This document shows positions 1 through 9,534 of a stretch of 64,000 nucleotides of DNA, piece by piece. The stretch covers positions 124,001 to 188,000 of the forward strand of contig JAFEDU010000001.1 in NCBI GenBank assembly GCA_018241425.1, read 5' to 3'. Origin of the DNA: Pseudomonadota bacterium. Lineage in GTDB: Bacteria; Pseudomonadota; Gammaproteobacteria; Steroidobacterales; Steroidobacteraceae. The stretch's first letter is position 1; each line of letters begins with the position of its first letter. The notes under the pieces were generated by a model. The model searched no databases. It had not been told where the DNA came from and saw nothing but the letters and a program-made list of their open reading frames with translations. Position numbers and translations under genes: made by a program.

Positions 1-2300
1 AGCTCACCTGCGGCTCCACCTGGCACGCCGCCGGCGGCATGCACACGGTCAACGGCGATCCGAACGTCGCGAAGCTCCAGCAGTACACCATCAATCTCTA
101 CAAGGAGCTCGAGCAGCTGACGGGGCAGTCCTGCGGCATGCACCTGACCGGCGGCATCATGCTGGCCGGGACGCGCGAGCGGCTGGACTGGCTGAAGATG
201 GCGCGCGCGCGCGGCCGCTACCTCGGCATGGAACTCGAGGTGATCTCGATCGACGAGGCCGAGAAGCTGTTCCCGCTGATGAACAAGAAGCACTTCGTCG
301 GGGCGCTCTACGACCCGATCGAGGGCCACGTCGACCCCTGGGGCGTCACGCAGGCGTACGCCAAGGCGGCCCAGCTGGGCGGGGCCGAGATCGTGCGCCA
401 CAACCGCGTGCTGGACCTGAAGGCGCGCCCCGACGGCAGCTGGGACGTCGTGACCGAGCAGGGCACCGTGCACGCCGAGCACGTCGTGAACGCCGGCGGC
501 CTGTGGGCGCGCGAGGTCGGCCGCATGGTGGGGCTGGAGCTGCCGATCCTGGCGATGGAGCACCAGTACCTGATCACCGAGGACCTGCCGCAGCTGAAGG
601 GCCAGAAGGAGCACCTGCACGCGATCGACTTCGAGGGCGAGATCTACACGCGCCAGGAGCGCGGCGGCATGCTGCTCGGGACCTACGAGCGCGCCGGGGT
701 CCCGTGGTCGCCGGTGAACACCCCGTGGGACTTCGAGCAGAGCCTCCTGCCCAATGACCTCGAGCGCATCGCGCCGAGCCTGGAGGTCGGTTTCGAGCAC
801 TTTCCGGCCTTAGGGGAAGTCGGCATCCGCAAGGTCGTGAACGGTCCCTTCACCTTCGCCCCCGACGGCAATCCGCTGGTGGGTCCGATCCGGGGCTTGC
901 GGAACTTCTGGGTCGCCTGCGGGGTCATGGCCGGCTTCAGCCAGGGCGGCGGGGTGGGGCTTGCGCTGTCGCAGTGGATGGTCGAGGGCGACCCGGGCGC
1001 GGACATCTGGGGCATGGATGTCGCCCGGTACGGCGACTGGGCGACGCTCGCCTACACCAACGCCAAGGTGCGCGAGAACTACTCGCGCCGCTTCCGCATC
1101 CGCTTCCCCAACGAGGAACTGCCGGCCGCGCGCCCGCTGCGCACGACCCCCATCTACGAGCGCCTCGAGGCCGAGCACGCCGTGTTCGGGGACTACTGCG
1201 GGCTCGAGCACCCGCTGTGGTTCGCACCATCGGCCGCCGCGGCGCGCGACGAGGTGACCTTCCACCGCAACAACTCCCACGCGCACGTCGGGGCGGAGTG
1301 CCAGGCGGTGCGCACGGGCGTCGGGCTCCTGGAGATCTCCAACTACGGGAAGATCGAGGTCACCGGCCCCGGCAGCGCCGAGTGGCTGAGCCACGTGATG
1401 GCCAACAAGGTGCCCGCGCCGGGCCGCATCGCGCTCACGCCGATGCTGAACGAGCGCGGCAAGCTGATCGGGGACTTCACGCTGTGCCGCCTCGGCGCGG
1501 AGCGCACGTTCCTCATCTGCACCTACGCGGCCGAGGTCTACTACCGGCGCTGGTTCGAGCGCTACCCGCCGCCTGCCGGGGTGACCGTGCGCCCGTGCGC
1601 GATGGAGTACACCGGCCTCTCGGTGGCGGGCCCGCGCTCGCGCGAGCTGCTGCAGTCCCTGGTGCGCGAGGACCTCTCGAGTGTGGCCTTCCCGTTCCTG
1701 ACGTTCCGGCAGGTGGACGTGGGGATGGTGCCGACCTTCCTCGGGCGCATCAGCTTCACCGGCGAGCTCGGCTACGAGATGTGGGTGACCACCGACTACC
1801 AGCGCGCGCTCTACGACCTCCTGAAGAAGGCCGGCTCGGACTTCGGCCTGCGCCTGTTCGGCGGGCGCGCGCTCAACACGCTGCGCATCGAGAAGAGCTT
1901 CGGGACCTGGGCGCGCGAGTACCGGCCGATCTATGGCCCGCTCGAGGCGGGCTTGGGGCGCTTCGTGGACTTCAGGAAGGGCGACTTCGTCGGCCGCGCC
2001 GCGGCCCTCGAGGAGCAGGAGAGCGGCGGCAAGCTCAGGCTCGCGACCTTCAGCGTCGCGGCCCAGGATGCCGACGCCATCGGGGACGAGCCGGTGTGGC
2101 ACGAGGGCCGGGTCGTGGGGTGGGTGACCTCGGGGACCTTCGGCCACAGCGTCGGCCGCTCGCTTGCGCTCGGCTACATCCCGAAGGAACTGGCGCAGGA
2201 GACTTCCGGCTTCGAGATCGAGATCCTGGGGGAGCGCTGCAAGGCGCAGCGCGAGGCCGCCGCGGTCGTCGATCCGGACGGCCGGCGCATGCGCACCTAG
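1..2300 (+). CDS. Dimethylglycine/sarcosine dehydrogenase-like FAD enzyme with C-terminal GcvT domain (5' partial)
   Basis: The reading frame is open from base 3, so the gene begins outside the window. The first visible residues, LTCGSTWHAAGG, match the segment that carries the covalent FAD histidine in dimethylglycine dehydrogenases; the His codon is at 24-26. An FAD oxidoreductase region follows (to about residue 330 of the visible part), then an aminomethyltransferase (GcvT-like) folate-binding region from about residue 430 to the end. Known members oxidatively demethylate N-methylated glycines, pass the C1 unit to tetrahydrofolate and pass electrons to ETF. Substrate (dimethylglycine, sarcosine or another N-methyl amine) cannot be fixed from sequence. 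It ends 8 bp from the convergent MaoC gene. Confidence 0.88.
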   Translation, partial: LTCGSTWHAAGGMHTVNGDPNVAKLQQYTINLYKELEQLTGQSCGMHLTGGIMLAGTRERLDWLKMARARGRYLGMELEVISIDEAEKLFPLMNKKHFVGALYDPIEGHVDPWGVTQAYAKAAQLGGAEIVRHNRVLDLKARPDGSWDVVTEQGTVHAEHVVNAGGLWAREVGRMVGLELPILAMEHQYLITEDLPQLKGQKEHLHAIDFEGEIYTRQERGGMLLGTYERAGVPWSPVNTPWDFEQSLLPNDLERIAPSLEVGFEHFPALGEVGIRKVVNGPFTFAPDGNPLVGPIRGLRNFWVACGVMAGFSQGGGVGLALSQWMVEGDPGADIWGMDVARYGDWATLAYTNAKVRENYSRRFRIRFPNEELPAARPLRTTPIYERLEAEHAVFGDYCGLEHPLWFAPSAAAARDEVTFHRNNSHAHVGAECQAVRTGVGLLEISNYGKIEVTGPGSAEWLSHVMANKVPAPGRIALTPMLNERGKLIGDFTLCRLGAERTFLICTYAAEVYYRRWFERYPPPAGVTVRPCAMEYTGLSVAGPRSRELLQSLVREDLSSVAFPFLTFRQVDVGMVPTFLGRISFTGELGYEMWVTTDYQRALYDLLKKAGSDFGLRLFGGRALNTLRIEKSFGTWAREYRPIYGPLEAGLGRFVDFRKGDFVGRAAALEEQESGGKLRLATFSVAAQDADAIGDEPVWHEGRVVGWVTSGTFGHSVGRSLALGYIPKELAQETSGFEIEILGERCKAQREAAAVVDPDGRRMRT

Positions 2301-2308
2301 CGCGCGCC

Positions 2309-2770
2309 TCAGGTGAAGATGGCGAGCGTGCTCGCCGTGAGGGCGGGCTTGGCCTCGCCCTCGATCTCGATGGTGTTGTCGGTGGTGATCAGGAAGCGCC
2401 GGCCGCCGCGGCCGTCGACCTTGGCGAGCCGGATGCGGTTGCGCACGCGCTTGCCCGAGCGCACGGCGGTGATGAAGCGCACGTTCTCGATGCCGTAGTT
2501 CACGACCGACTTCGCCTCCACGCGTGCCACCAGCAGCTCAAAGGCCGTCGGGGCGATCAGCGACAGGGTGAGGAAGCCGTGTGCGATCGTGCCGCCGAAG
2601 GGGCTCTCGGCCGCGGCGCGCTCCGGGTCGGTGTGGATCCACTGGTGATCGCCGGTGCAGTGGGCGAACTCCATGATCTTCGCCTGGTCCAGCGTCACCC
2701 ACGAGGACACGCCCATCTCCTCCCCGACGTGCTTCGCGAGTTCCGCCAGCGGCATCTTTTCAACGCTCAT
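2309..2770 (-). CDS. MaoC-family (R)-hydratase, 153 aa
   Basis: A short single-hot-dog protein. The motif FAHCTGDHQWIHTDPERA, followed by PFGGTIAHGFLTLSL, is the hydratase-2 signature with the catalytic Asp and His. Known members hydrate trans-2-enoyl-CoA to (R)-3-hydroxyacyl-CoA in fatty-acid or polyhydroxyalkanoate metabolism. I chose the ATG at 2770 because a GGAAGAG ribosome site lies just before it. The frame is open to an ATG at 2860, but that 30-residue extension is Arg/Pro-rich and lies across an AT-rich stretch that looks like promoter. The physiological acyl chain is unknown. Confidence 0.88.
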   Translation of the reverse strand: MSVEKMPLAELAKHVGEEMGVSSWVTLDQAKIMEFAHCTGDHQWIHTDPERAAAESPFGGTIAHGFLTLSLIAPTAFELLVARVEAKSVVNYGIENVRFITAVRSGKRVRNRIRLAKVDGRGGRRFLITTDNTIEIEGEAKPALTASTLAIFT

Positions 2771-2889
2771 CACTCTTCCTTGCCTGTCAGGTCGCACGCG
2801 CCCGTCCGGAGCCTCCGGCGCGCTCGAGCGCGAGAATATATAAAGCGGCACCTTCCGCAAGCGCCGGTCCCGCGGGCTTTCAGTATTCT

Positions 2890-4191
2890 ATGCGATGGAA
2901 CATGGCTTTACCTTTCGTCGCCTTCGCCCGCCGCGTACAGGGCCACCTGCTGCGCGGCGCCTTCGTGCTCGCCGTACTCGCGGCCGCGCCCCACGGTGCG
3001 CGCGCGCAGGAGCCGGCCGCACCGGCTTCCGCGGGTCCGGGCGCACTGTACGGTCCGTATGCGATGACACGCGAGGGTTCGGGCACCAGCTGGCAGCCGG
3101 ACTCGACGCCGATGTACGGCGTGATGGGGGAGCGGGGCGCCTGGAGCGGCATGGTGCACGGCATGGCAGACCTCATCTACGACGACCAGGGCGGCCCACG
3201 CGGCGCGACGCAGCGATTCTCGACCAGCATGCTCATGCTGATGGCGCGGCGCGCGGTAGGCGAGGGCGCGCTGGGCCTGCGGCTGATGCTCTCGAGTGAC
3301 CCGGCGATGGGCAAGGAAGGCTACCCGCTCCTGTTCCAGACCGGTGAGACCGCCGACGGGCGCACGCCGCTCATCGACCGGCAGCATCCGCACGACCTGC
3401 TCATGGAGGCGGTCGTGACCTATAGCCGGAACTTCAGCGCGGATGGGTCGCTCTTCCTGTACGCCGGATTGCCGGGAGAGCCGGCCCTGGGGCCCGAGGC
3501 GTTCATGCACCGGCTTTCCGGGATGGACAACCCCGAGGCGCCGATCAGCCATCACTGGCTGGACTCCACGCACGTCACCTGGGGCGTCGTCACGGCCGGC
3601 GTCACCTATGCGGGGCTCAAGCTCGAGGCCTCCGCCTTCGACGGGCGCGAGCCGGACCAGTTCCACTACAACATCGAGACCGGGCCGCTGGACTCCTACT
3701 CCGTGCGCGCGACGCTGAACCCGTCGGCGGCGCTGTCGATGCAGGTGAGCTACGGGTCGCTGAAGAGTCCCGAGCAGCTGGAGCCCGGCATCGACGTCCG
3801 GCGCAGCACGGCCTCGGTGACCTACAACGCACCCTGGGGCGAGTGGTGGCAGACGACGCTGGCGTTCGGCCACAACGCGCCCACGGATGGCAGGGCCACG
3901 AGTGGCTGGCTGCTGGAATCCGCCGCCCGGGTGGCGCCCGCCCACACGGTGTTCGCGCGCGCCGAGCGCGTCGGCAAGGACGAGCTCTTCACCGAGGGCC
4001 AGCCGCTGTACGGGGAGAGCTTCACGGTGGACAAGCTCTCGGTGGGCTACCTCTACGACTTCCTGCGCCTGAAGGAGCTCAGGTTCGGGGTCGGCGCGCT
4101 GGTGAGCACCTACAGCTTCCCGGCGACACTCAATTCCAGCTACGGCTATCGGCCGACCTCGTTCATGGTGTTCCTGCGGGCGCGGCTCTAG
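2890..4191 (+). CDS. Outer-membrane beta-barrel-like exported protein, 433 aa
   Basis: An N-terminal hydrophobic segment ends in a signal-peptidase-like site (PHGARAQ-EP, about residue 40). The body is rich in alternating aromatic/polar stretches and ends FMVFLRARL, a C-terminus typical of outer-membrane barrels. Conserved-looking blocks are RQHPHDLLMEAVVTYS and EAPISHHWLDSTH. I have seen this pattern in uncharacterised proteins near copper-resistance genes, but none occur here, so function is open. The start could also be the ATG at 2902; neither has a clear ribosome site. The gene stands alone between two oppositely directed genes. Confidence 0.6.
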   Translation: MRWNMALPFVAFARRVQGHLLRGAFVLAVLAAAPHGARAQEPAAPASAGPGALYGPYAMTREGSGTSWQPDSTPMYGVMGERGAWSGMVHGMADLIYDDQGGPRGATQRFSTSMLMLMARRAVGEGALGLRLMLSSDPAMGKEGYPLLFQTGETADGRTPLIDRQHPHDLLMEAVVTYSRNFSADGSLFLYAGLPGEPALGPEAFMHRLSGMDNPEAPISHHWLDSTHVTWGVVTAGVTYAGLKLEASAFDGREPDQFHYNIETGPLDSYSVRATLNPSAALSMQVSYGSLKSPEQLEPGIDVRRSTASVTYNAPWGEWWQTTLAFGHNAPTDGRATSGWLLESAARVAPAHTVFARAERVGKDELFTEGQPLYGESFTVDKLSVGYLYDFLRLKELRFGVGALVSTYSFPATLNSSYGYRPTSFMVFLRARL

Positions 4192-4213
4192 GCCGCGTTT
4201 CGCCGCGCCGCCC

Positions 4214-5269
4214 TCAGGGCACGACGTGGGAGCTGCCGAGGTCCTTCCACTCGTAGCGTGGCACCTGGATCCACTGGCCGTCCTTCTGCTCGGGTACCTT
4301 GTGGACGCGCGTCTGCTCGATGGTCATCGTGCCGTCCTTGTCGTTGATCCAGAAGTCGATGTCGTAGACCTGGTCCTTGGTCCCGGCGACGCGGAAATCC
4401 GTGCACGCGAAATAGTGGCCGTTCTCGTCCAGCTGCCGGATCGGCTGGTGCGTGTCGACGAACTCCAGGTTCAGGACCTGGCCGGTCTTGTCGTCCTTGA
4501 GCTTGAAGATCCCGTGGTTCTTAGCCTGTTCGGTGAGCGCGCCCTGTTCCACCGCCGACATGACTTCCCAGCCACGCTTCGTGGCCATCTTGCCGGGATG
4601 TTCGGACGCCGGGATCCACCACCACGGGATCGGGCTGCGCGCCATCAGCACCCACTTGCCGTCGGCCTGCGCCGGTTCCTTGTAGATGCGGGTCTCCTGG
4701 ATCTTGAGGACCCCGGCGGCCGGGGCCACCCAGAAATCGATCAGGTAGCGCCGGTCCGGCTGCGCGCTGTCGTGGAACTTCACGTCGGGGAAGAACCCAT
4801 AGCCGTCGATGGTGCGGGTGAAGTCGATGCCATCGAAGGCGAGCTTCAGTGATTCGCCCGTGCGGGCGTCCTCGAGCGGGAAGATGCCGCCGTTGGCCTG
4901 CAGGACCGACTCGATGTGCGCCTTCACGACGGCCTCGGCGTCGGAGGAATCGAAGGATTCCATCGCCTTCTCGGTGGACTCGGTGCTGCTTGCGGCGAAG
5001 AAATCACGCGCCTTCTGCAGGTTGGCCGTCGGGCTCTCGAGAAACGACTTGCGCGCGGCCGGGTTGCTGAAGCAGTAGACCTTGCCGTCCTTGTCGGCCC
5101 AGCTGAGCGCACACGTGGTCGGGACGTGCCTGCCCTCGGCCAGCCCCTCGACGCACTGGCCACCAAACTGGGCCTGGTCGGGGCTGACGGGCGCGGCGGC
5201 GGCCGCCGTGGTCATGAGGAGGATGCCCAGGAGGCGGACTGCCGCCGATAAACGAGGATGAACTGCCAC
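4214..5269 (-). CDS. Exported protein: YHS-like N-terminus plus two tandem homologous domains, 351 aa
   Basis: The GTG at 5269 was chosen because a perfect GGAGG (5278-5282 on the complement) lies 8 nt upstream and the product then begins with a signal peptide (VRLLGILLMTTAAAAA). After it comes a YHS-like segment with paired cysteines (GGQCVEGLAEG... GKVYCFSNPAARKSFL). Two repeats of about 110 residues follow. Each runs helix, GIF(P/K)L(E/K)D, hydrophobic strand, (I/D)IDFW, then Q(E/T)R(I/V)(Y/H)K and (G/D)(K/Q)W. Both repeats suggest a periplasmic fold made by internal duplication. No catalytic motif is recognisable and the partner is unknown. Confidence 0.62.
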   Translation of the reverse strand: MAVHPRLSAAVRLLGILLMTTAAAAAPVSPDQAQFGGQCVEGLAEGRHVPTTCALSWADKDGKVYCFSNPAARKSFLESPTANLQKARDFFAASSTESTEKAMESFDSSDAEAVVKAHIESVLQANGGIFPLEDARTGESLKLAFDGIDFTRTIDGYGFFPDVKFHDSAQPDRRYLIDFWVAPAAGVLKIQETRIYKEPAQADGKWVLMARSPIPWWWIPASEHPGKMATKRGWEVMSAVEQGALTEQAKNHGIFKLKDDKTGQVLNLEFVDTHQPIRQLDENGHYFACTDFRVAGTKDQVYDIDFWINDKDGTMTIEQTRVHKVPEQKDGQWIQVPRYEWKDLGSSHVVP

Positions 5270-5452
5270 GCGCGCTGCCTCCGCAACACCGGCGCCCGAT
5301 GCGACCGGATGGGAAGGATCGTACTCCTTATGGGAGTGGCGGGCGGGGTGCGCGAGTGATGCGGGGAACGGCGGGGCCGGTTGGCGCAAGGAAGTCCGGC
5401 GGCGAGGGGAGGGAAGCGCCCCTCGCCGCCGGGTTTACGCCAGGCATCGGCG

Positions 5453-5821
5453 CTAGTTGTGGTTCATGTTCACGGCGTAGGTCGTGCTTGCATGCGCGGC
5501 ATGCACCTCATAGAGCGCCTGGCTCAGCGCGGCACGCTCGCAGCTCTGGCTGGCCGCACGGGCGTCGAGTCCCCGCATGCCGTCCTCGCTGCAGACCTTG
5601 CGGGCTGCCGAGTTCAGGCGATTCACCAGGGTGCGATGGCCGGCGGCGGTGGTGAGGTCCAGGTCGCGGTAGCTGACCTTGAGGGTCCGTGCGCCGGCGG
5701 TGGGGGCGGCCACGGCCGCGGCCGTGGGGACATCGCAGGCCAGCGCAGTGGCACCGACGGTGAGCAGCGTGGCGGCGAATACGGCGCGGGTGGCGGCGCG
5801 GTTCAGTTTGAGCGAGTTCAT
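5453..5821 (-). CDS. UrrA-like small secreted protein, 122 aa
   Basis: A signal peptide (residues 1-30, ending TALACDVP) precedes a short domain with VSYRDLDLTTAAGHRTLVNRL and AARKVCSEDG...SCERAALSQAL. This is the pattern of UrrA-family proteins: a strand, a helix and two cysteines that could form a disulfide. The family has no established biochemical role. It lies alone, reading away from the sensor kinase gene at 6204 across a 382-bp gap. Confidence 0.72.
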   Translation of the reverse strand: MNSLKLNRAATRAVFAATLLTVGATALACDVPTAAAVAAPTAGARTLKVSYRDLDLTTAAGHRTLVNRLNSAARKVCSEDGMRGLDARAASQSCERAALSQALYEVHAAHASTTYAVNMNHN

Positions 5822-6203
5822 TTCGGTCTCCTTGGGCGGTGTGTCGTTGGGGCGTTGCTTGCATCAGGTGCGGCCAGCGGCCGGCGTGAGGTATGAAACA
5901 CCTTCGCCAGCGCTGCGCGTAGTCGCCGCGCCCCGTGTTGATCCCCGCCAACGACGCGTCCGTACCAGCGGCGCTTCATCCGCACGACGCCGCGGCGGCC
6001 GCCGATCCACGGCTTGCCGTGCTTTCCCCGCGGCTTCGGCACCACCGTCCGCGGGTTCGTCCCGGGGTCCGACGGAACCGTCCCTTGCAGGGGGCGCCTC
6101 GCCCCCCGGCGATCCGGTTTGGCGTACCCTTGTGTTCCCATGGGGTCGGTGAATCCGCACCGCCCCGGTTACCGCTGGACACGCCAAGAAACACCCGGTC
6201 CCC
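5822..6203. other. Intergenic region between divergent UrrA-like and LytS-like genes
   Basis: No convincing gene. It must hold promoters for both neighbours but I cannot pick clear -35/-10 pairs. One hairpin with a 7-bp stem (GGGGGCG 6090-6096 and CGCCCCC 6100-6106, 3-nt loop) is visible, without a T-run. Open frames here on both strands are typical of high-GC non-coding DNA. Confidence 0.5.
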
Positions 6204-7427
6204 ATGAGCGCCTCACCCCTGGAACGCATTACCCCGCGGCTCGAGTCGATCGCCGGCTCGCAGCGCGAGCGCGTGGCGGCGGCGACCAGCGACGTGCCGG
6301 GCTTCCGCCCGTTCCTGTGGGTGCTGACGGCGTTCTGGGTCTACGTCGCGATTTCCAACGTGCTGTACGCGCAGAGCATGCAGGCGAGCCTGTCCTCCAT
6401 GAAGGTCGAGCACGTGTTCGCTCCGGCGGACGCGCGGCTGCTGCAGCACCTGATGCTCTATCCGCTGTTTCTTTTCTGCATGAACCGCTCCCTGTGCCTG
6501 GGGTGGGCCGGCGCGTGGCGCACCTGGCCGCTGCAGCTCGGCCTGGCGCTGTTGTTCGTGCTGCCGGCCTCGCCGCTGCTGATGTTCGGGGAGTACCTGA
6601 CGAGCAAGTGGACCGGCATGGGCGGCCACATGGAGCACGGCGAGGACTGGCCGACGATGCAGGAGTTCCTGAGCTCGCAGCTGCCGACCTGGATCGCGAG
6701 CGCGACGACCTTCCTCGTGAGCTACTGCTTCGGACTTGTGCTGATGAACGGCTTTGCCTTCTACCAGCGCCTGCGCGACACGCAGTTGCGCGCGGCTGCG
6801 CTCGAGCGCGAGCTGACGAGCGCCCACCTGCAGACGCTGCGCATGCAGCTCTCCCCGCACACGCTGTTCAACCTGCTGCACACGATCCGCGGCCAGATCA
6901 TCTGGGACCCGCCCGCCGCGCAGACCATGGTGGTGCAGCTCGGGGACCTGCTGCGCCGGCTGCTGAGCGCCGGGGAGCGCGAGTTCACGCGGCTGGCGGA
7001 TGAGCTCCAGTTCGTGACCTTGTACCTGGAGCTGCAGCAGAAGCGCTTTGCCGACCGGCTTACGGTCGCCGTTCCGGCCCGCGCTTCGCTGCCGCACGCC
7101 TGGGTGCCGAGCCTGATCCTGCAGCCGCTGGTCGAGAACGCCGTGGTCCACGGGCTCGCCTCGCACGAGGGGGCGGTGCACATCCAGGTGGAAGTCGCCC
7201 CGCAGGGCGACGAACTCGTCCTCAGCGTCACCAATACCTGTGCCCCGCCGCGCGCCCCACTGCGCACCGGCATCGGGCTCGCCAACGTGCGCGAGCGCCT
7301 CGCGGTGCAGTTCGGCGGCCGTGCGCACTTCACGGCCGGGGAAGCCCAGGAAGGGCGCTGGGTCGCCCAGATCCGCATGCCGCTCTTGCGCGACGGGCCG
7401 GAGGGGCGGGTCGAGCCTGCCGTCTAG
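6204..7427 (+). CDS. LytS-type sensor histidine kinase, 407 aa
   Basis: Four predicted membrane helices (about residues 33-55, 85-105, 110-135 and 170-195) are followed by a cytoplasmic His_kinase (PF06580-type) domain. The phospho-acceptor motif is SPHTLFNLLHTI with His219, where the family usually has NPHFLFNTLNTI. The ATPase part has the N-box LVENAVVHGL and a G-box TGIGLANVRERL. There is no periplasmic sensor domain, so the signal is probably sensed in the membrane. It is followed 3 bp later by its LytTR response regulator, forming a standard two-component pair. Confidence 0.92.
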   Translation: MSASPLERITPRLESIAGSQRERVAAATSDVPGFRPFLWVLTAFWVYVAISNVLYAQSMQASLSSMKVEHVFAPADARLLQHLMLYPLFLFCMNRSLCLGWAGAWRTWPLQLGLALLFVLPASPLLMFGEYLTSKWTGMGGHMEHGEDWPTMQEFLSSQLPTWIASATTFLVSYCFGLVLMNGFAFYQRLRDTQLRAAALERELTSAHLQTLRMQLSPHTLFNLLHTIRGQIIWDPPAAQTMVVQLGDLLRRLLSAGEREFTRLADELQFVTLYLELQQKRFADRLTVAVPARASLPHAWVPSLILQPLVENAVVHGLASHEGAVHIQVEVAPQGDELVLSVTNTCAPPRAPLRTGIGLANVRERLAVQFGGRAHFTAGEAQEGRWVAQIRMPLLRDGPEGRVEPAV

Positions 7428-7430
7428 CCG

Positions 7431-8216
7431 ATGGACGTGATCATCGTCGACGACGAGCCGGCGGCGCGCCGCGCGGTGCGCGAGTGCTGCGAGCGCGAGG
7501 CGGACCTCACGGTCATCGGGGAGTATGGCGATGCGCGCGCCGCGCTCGAGGCGATCCGCACCCGGCCGCCGCAGCTGTTGTTCCTGGACATCCAGATGGA
7601 CTCCATGACCGGGATGGAGCTGGCCCGCGGGCTCGATCCGGGTACGCTGCCGCTGATCGTGTTCGTGACGGCGTATGACCACTATGCGCTCGAGGCCTTC
7701 GAGGTGAGCGCGGTCGACTACCTGCTCAAGCCCTTCGACGATGCTCGCTTCCGCGCCACCGTGGAGCGGGTGCGCCGCCGCCACGCGAGCGCTCCAGGCT
7801 TTGACCGCCAGGGGGCGCTCAAGGTACTGCTCGAGGAGCTGGAGAGCCGCGCGCAGCTGCGCTCCCAGAGCCAGCCGCGGGTGCTGGCGGAGTCCGGCAG
7901 CCGCATGCACATGCTGGACGTCTCGCAGGTGGAAGTGATCGAGGCGGACCGCAACTACGTGCGCCTGGTGATCGGGCGGGAGTCGTTCCACGCCCGCAGC
8001 ACGCTCGCGCAGGCGGAGAAGTCCTTCCAGCAGCAGCCCATGCTGCGCATCAGCCGCTCCTGCCTCGTCAACATGCGCCACGTGCGCGAGGTGAGCCGCA
8101 CCCCGCGCGGGGACTTCATCCTGGTGGTCGCCGGCGGCACCACCGTGACGAGCAGCGAGGGTTACCGCGAGCCGGTACGGCAGTACATCGAGCGCCTGAA
8201 GCTCGCACAAGCCTGA
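7431..8216 (+). CDS. LytTR-family response regulator, 261 aa
   Basis: An N-terminal receiver domain (residues 1-120) has the acidic pair DDE near residue 7, phospho-acceptor Asp53 in LFLDIQMDS and the conserved Lys in LLKPFDDARF. A C-terminal LytTR DNA-binding domain (about 160-258) has the pattern IEADRNYVRL and LRISRSCLVNMRHV. Known members are transcription factors activated by the partner kinase, here the LytS-like protein 3 bp upstream. The target genes cannot be read from the window. Confidence 0.93.
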   Translation: MDVIIVDDEPAARRAVRECCEREADLTVIGEYGDARAALEAIRTRPPQLLFLDIQMDSMTGMELARGLDPGTLPLIVFVTAYDHYALEAFEVSAVDYLLKPFDDARFRATVERVRRRHASAPGFDRQGALKVLLEELESRAQLRSQSQPRVLAESGSRMHMLDVSQVEVIEADRNYVRLVIGRESFHARSTLAQAEKSFQQQPMLRISRSCLVNMRHVREVSRTPRGDFILVVAGGTTVTSSEGYREPVRQYIERLKLAQA

Positions 8217-8241
8217 AGCGGATTGCGGTAAAGTCCGGCGC

Positions 8242-9534
8242 GTGACCAACGCCGCACCCCAGGCCCCGGCCGCGGGACCGACGCCGCGCGCGGCGTACTG
8301 GGCCCTCGGGCTGCTCGCCTCCCTTAACCTCCTGAACTACCTCGACCGCTTCGTGGTCGCCCCGGTCCTGGGGGACCTCAAGCGCGACATGGGGCTCAGC
8401 GACAGCCAGCTGGGTGCCCTGCCCACGGCGTTCATCCTGGTCTACATGCTGGCGGCCCCGGTGTTCGGCGTGCTCGGGGACCGCGGCTCGCGCACCCGCA
8501 CGATCGCGGCCGGCATCGCGGTGTGGAGTCTCGCCACCATGGTCTCGGGGCTCGCGCACGGCTACTCGCATCTCCTGGCCTCGCGCGCCATCGTCGGGAT
8601 CGGCGAGGCGGCGCTGGTCGCCATCGCCCCGGCGCTGCTCGCCGACCTGTTCCCGCCCCAGGGGCGCGCCCGCGTGTTCGCCGTCTTCAACATGGCGATC
8701 CCGGTCGGGGCGGCGCTCGGCTACGTCGTCGGCGGCGTGGTGGGCGAGCACTTCGGCTGGCGCGCGGCATTCTTCGTGGCGGGGGCGCCGGGACTTGCCT
8801 TGGCGCTCGCCTCGCTGTGGCTGCCGGACCCGCCGCGCGGCATCCAGGAAGGTGCGAGGGCGGTGCCCGCGCCGGCCGTGCGGTCCGGGGCCGGCGCGCT
8901 TGGCCTCTACTGGGATCTCCTGAAGCGCCGCCCGTTCATGGTGGTGGTGCTGGGCTACGCTGCCTATACGTTCGCCCTGGGGGGGCTCGCCAACTGGATG
9001 GTGGAGTTCCTGGTGCGGGTGCGTCACGTGCCGCAGGGCCATGCGGCGCGCGATTTCGGGCTGGTGGTGCTGGCCACGGGATTTCTCGGCACCGTGGCCG
9101 GCGGCTGGCTTGCCGATGCCTTGCAGAAGCGGATTGCCCACGCGTACATCTGGTTCTCCGGGATCACCACGCTGCTCGCGGCGCCGCTGGCGTTGCTCGC
9201 CCTCACCGCCGCGGCGCCCTCGGTATACCTGCCGGCGATCGCCGCAGCGGAGCTGCTGCTCTTCATGTCGACCGGCCCGGTCAACGCCGTGATCGTCAAC
9301 ATGGTCTCCCCGCTCGAGCGCGCCTCGGCAGCGGCACTCACCATGTTCGTCATCCACCTCCTGGGCGACGTGCCGTCGCCGCTCCTGATCGGCTTCCTGT
9401 CCGACCGGCTGAGCTCAGGACCTGCCGATCCCCACGGACTCGCCCAGGCGGTGCTGATCGTGCCCGGCGCGGTGCTCCTGGGCGGGGTCATCTGGCTGTT
9501 CGCCGCGCGCGGCGGGGCGACTGCGGAGCGCTGA
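8242..9534 (+). CDS. Spinster-like MFS transporter, 430 aa
   Basis: Twelve hydrophobic segments are spread over the length. The first block, LNLLNYLDRFVVAPVLGDL followed by DSQLGALPTAFILVYML, is the signature of the spinster-type major facilitator family. The loop GVLGDRGSRTRT is the MFS motif A between helices 2 and 3. Known relatives carry lipids, sphingosine-1-phosphate or aromatic acids; the substrate is not predictable here. The start is GTG at 8242. The stop shares one base with the ATG of the next gene (TGATG), so the two are probably translated together. Confidence 0.85.
   Translation: MTNAAPQAPAAGPTPRAAYWALGLLASLNLLNYLDRFVVAPVLGDLKRDMGLSDSQLGALPTAFILVYMLAAPVFGVLGDRGSRTRTIAAGIAVWSLATMVSGLAHGYSHLLASRAIVGIGEAALVAIAPALLADLFPPQGRARVFAVFNMAIPVGAALGYVVGGVVGEHFGWRAAFFVAGAPGLALALASLWLPDPPRGIQEGARAVPAPAVRSGAGALGLYWDLLKRRPFMVVVLGYAAYTFALGGLANWMVEFLVRVRHVPQGHAARDFGLVVLATGFLGTVAGGWLADALQKRIAHAYIWFSGITTLLAAPLALLALTAAAPSVYLPAIAAAELLLFMSTGPVNAVIVNMVSPLERASAAALTMFVIHLLGDVPSPLLIGFLSDRLSSGPADPHGLAQAVLIVPGAVLLGGVIWLFAARGGATAER

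Noticed and set aside
810..2147. 445-codon antisense open frame inside the flavoprotein gene, and similar long antisense frames elsewhere (for example 6213-8249, 16297-18045, 28662-31007)
   Set aside because: They lie opposite well-supported genes, have Arg/His/Gly-rich composition and no motif; expected from very high GC.
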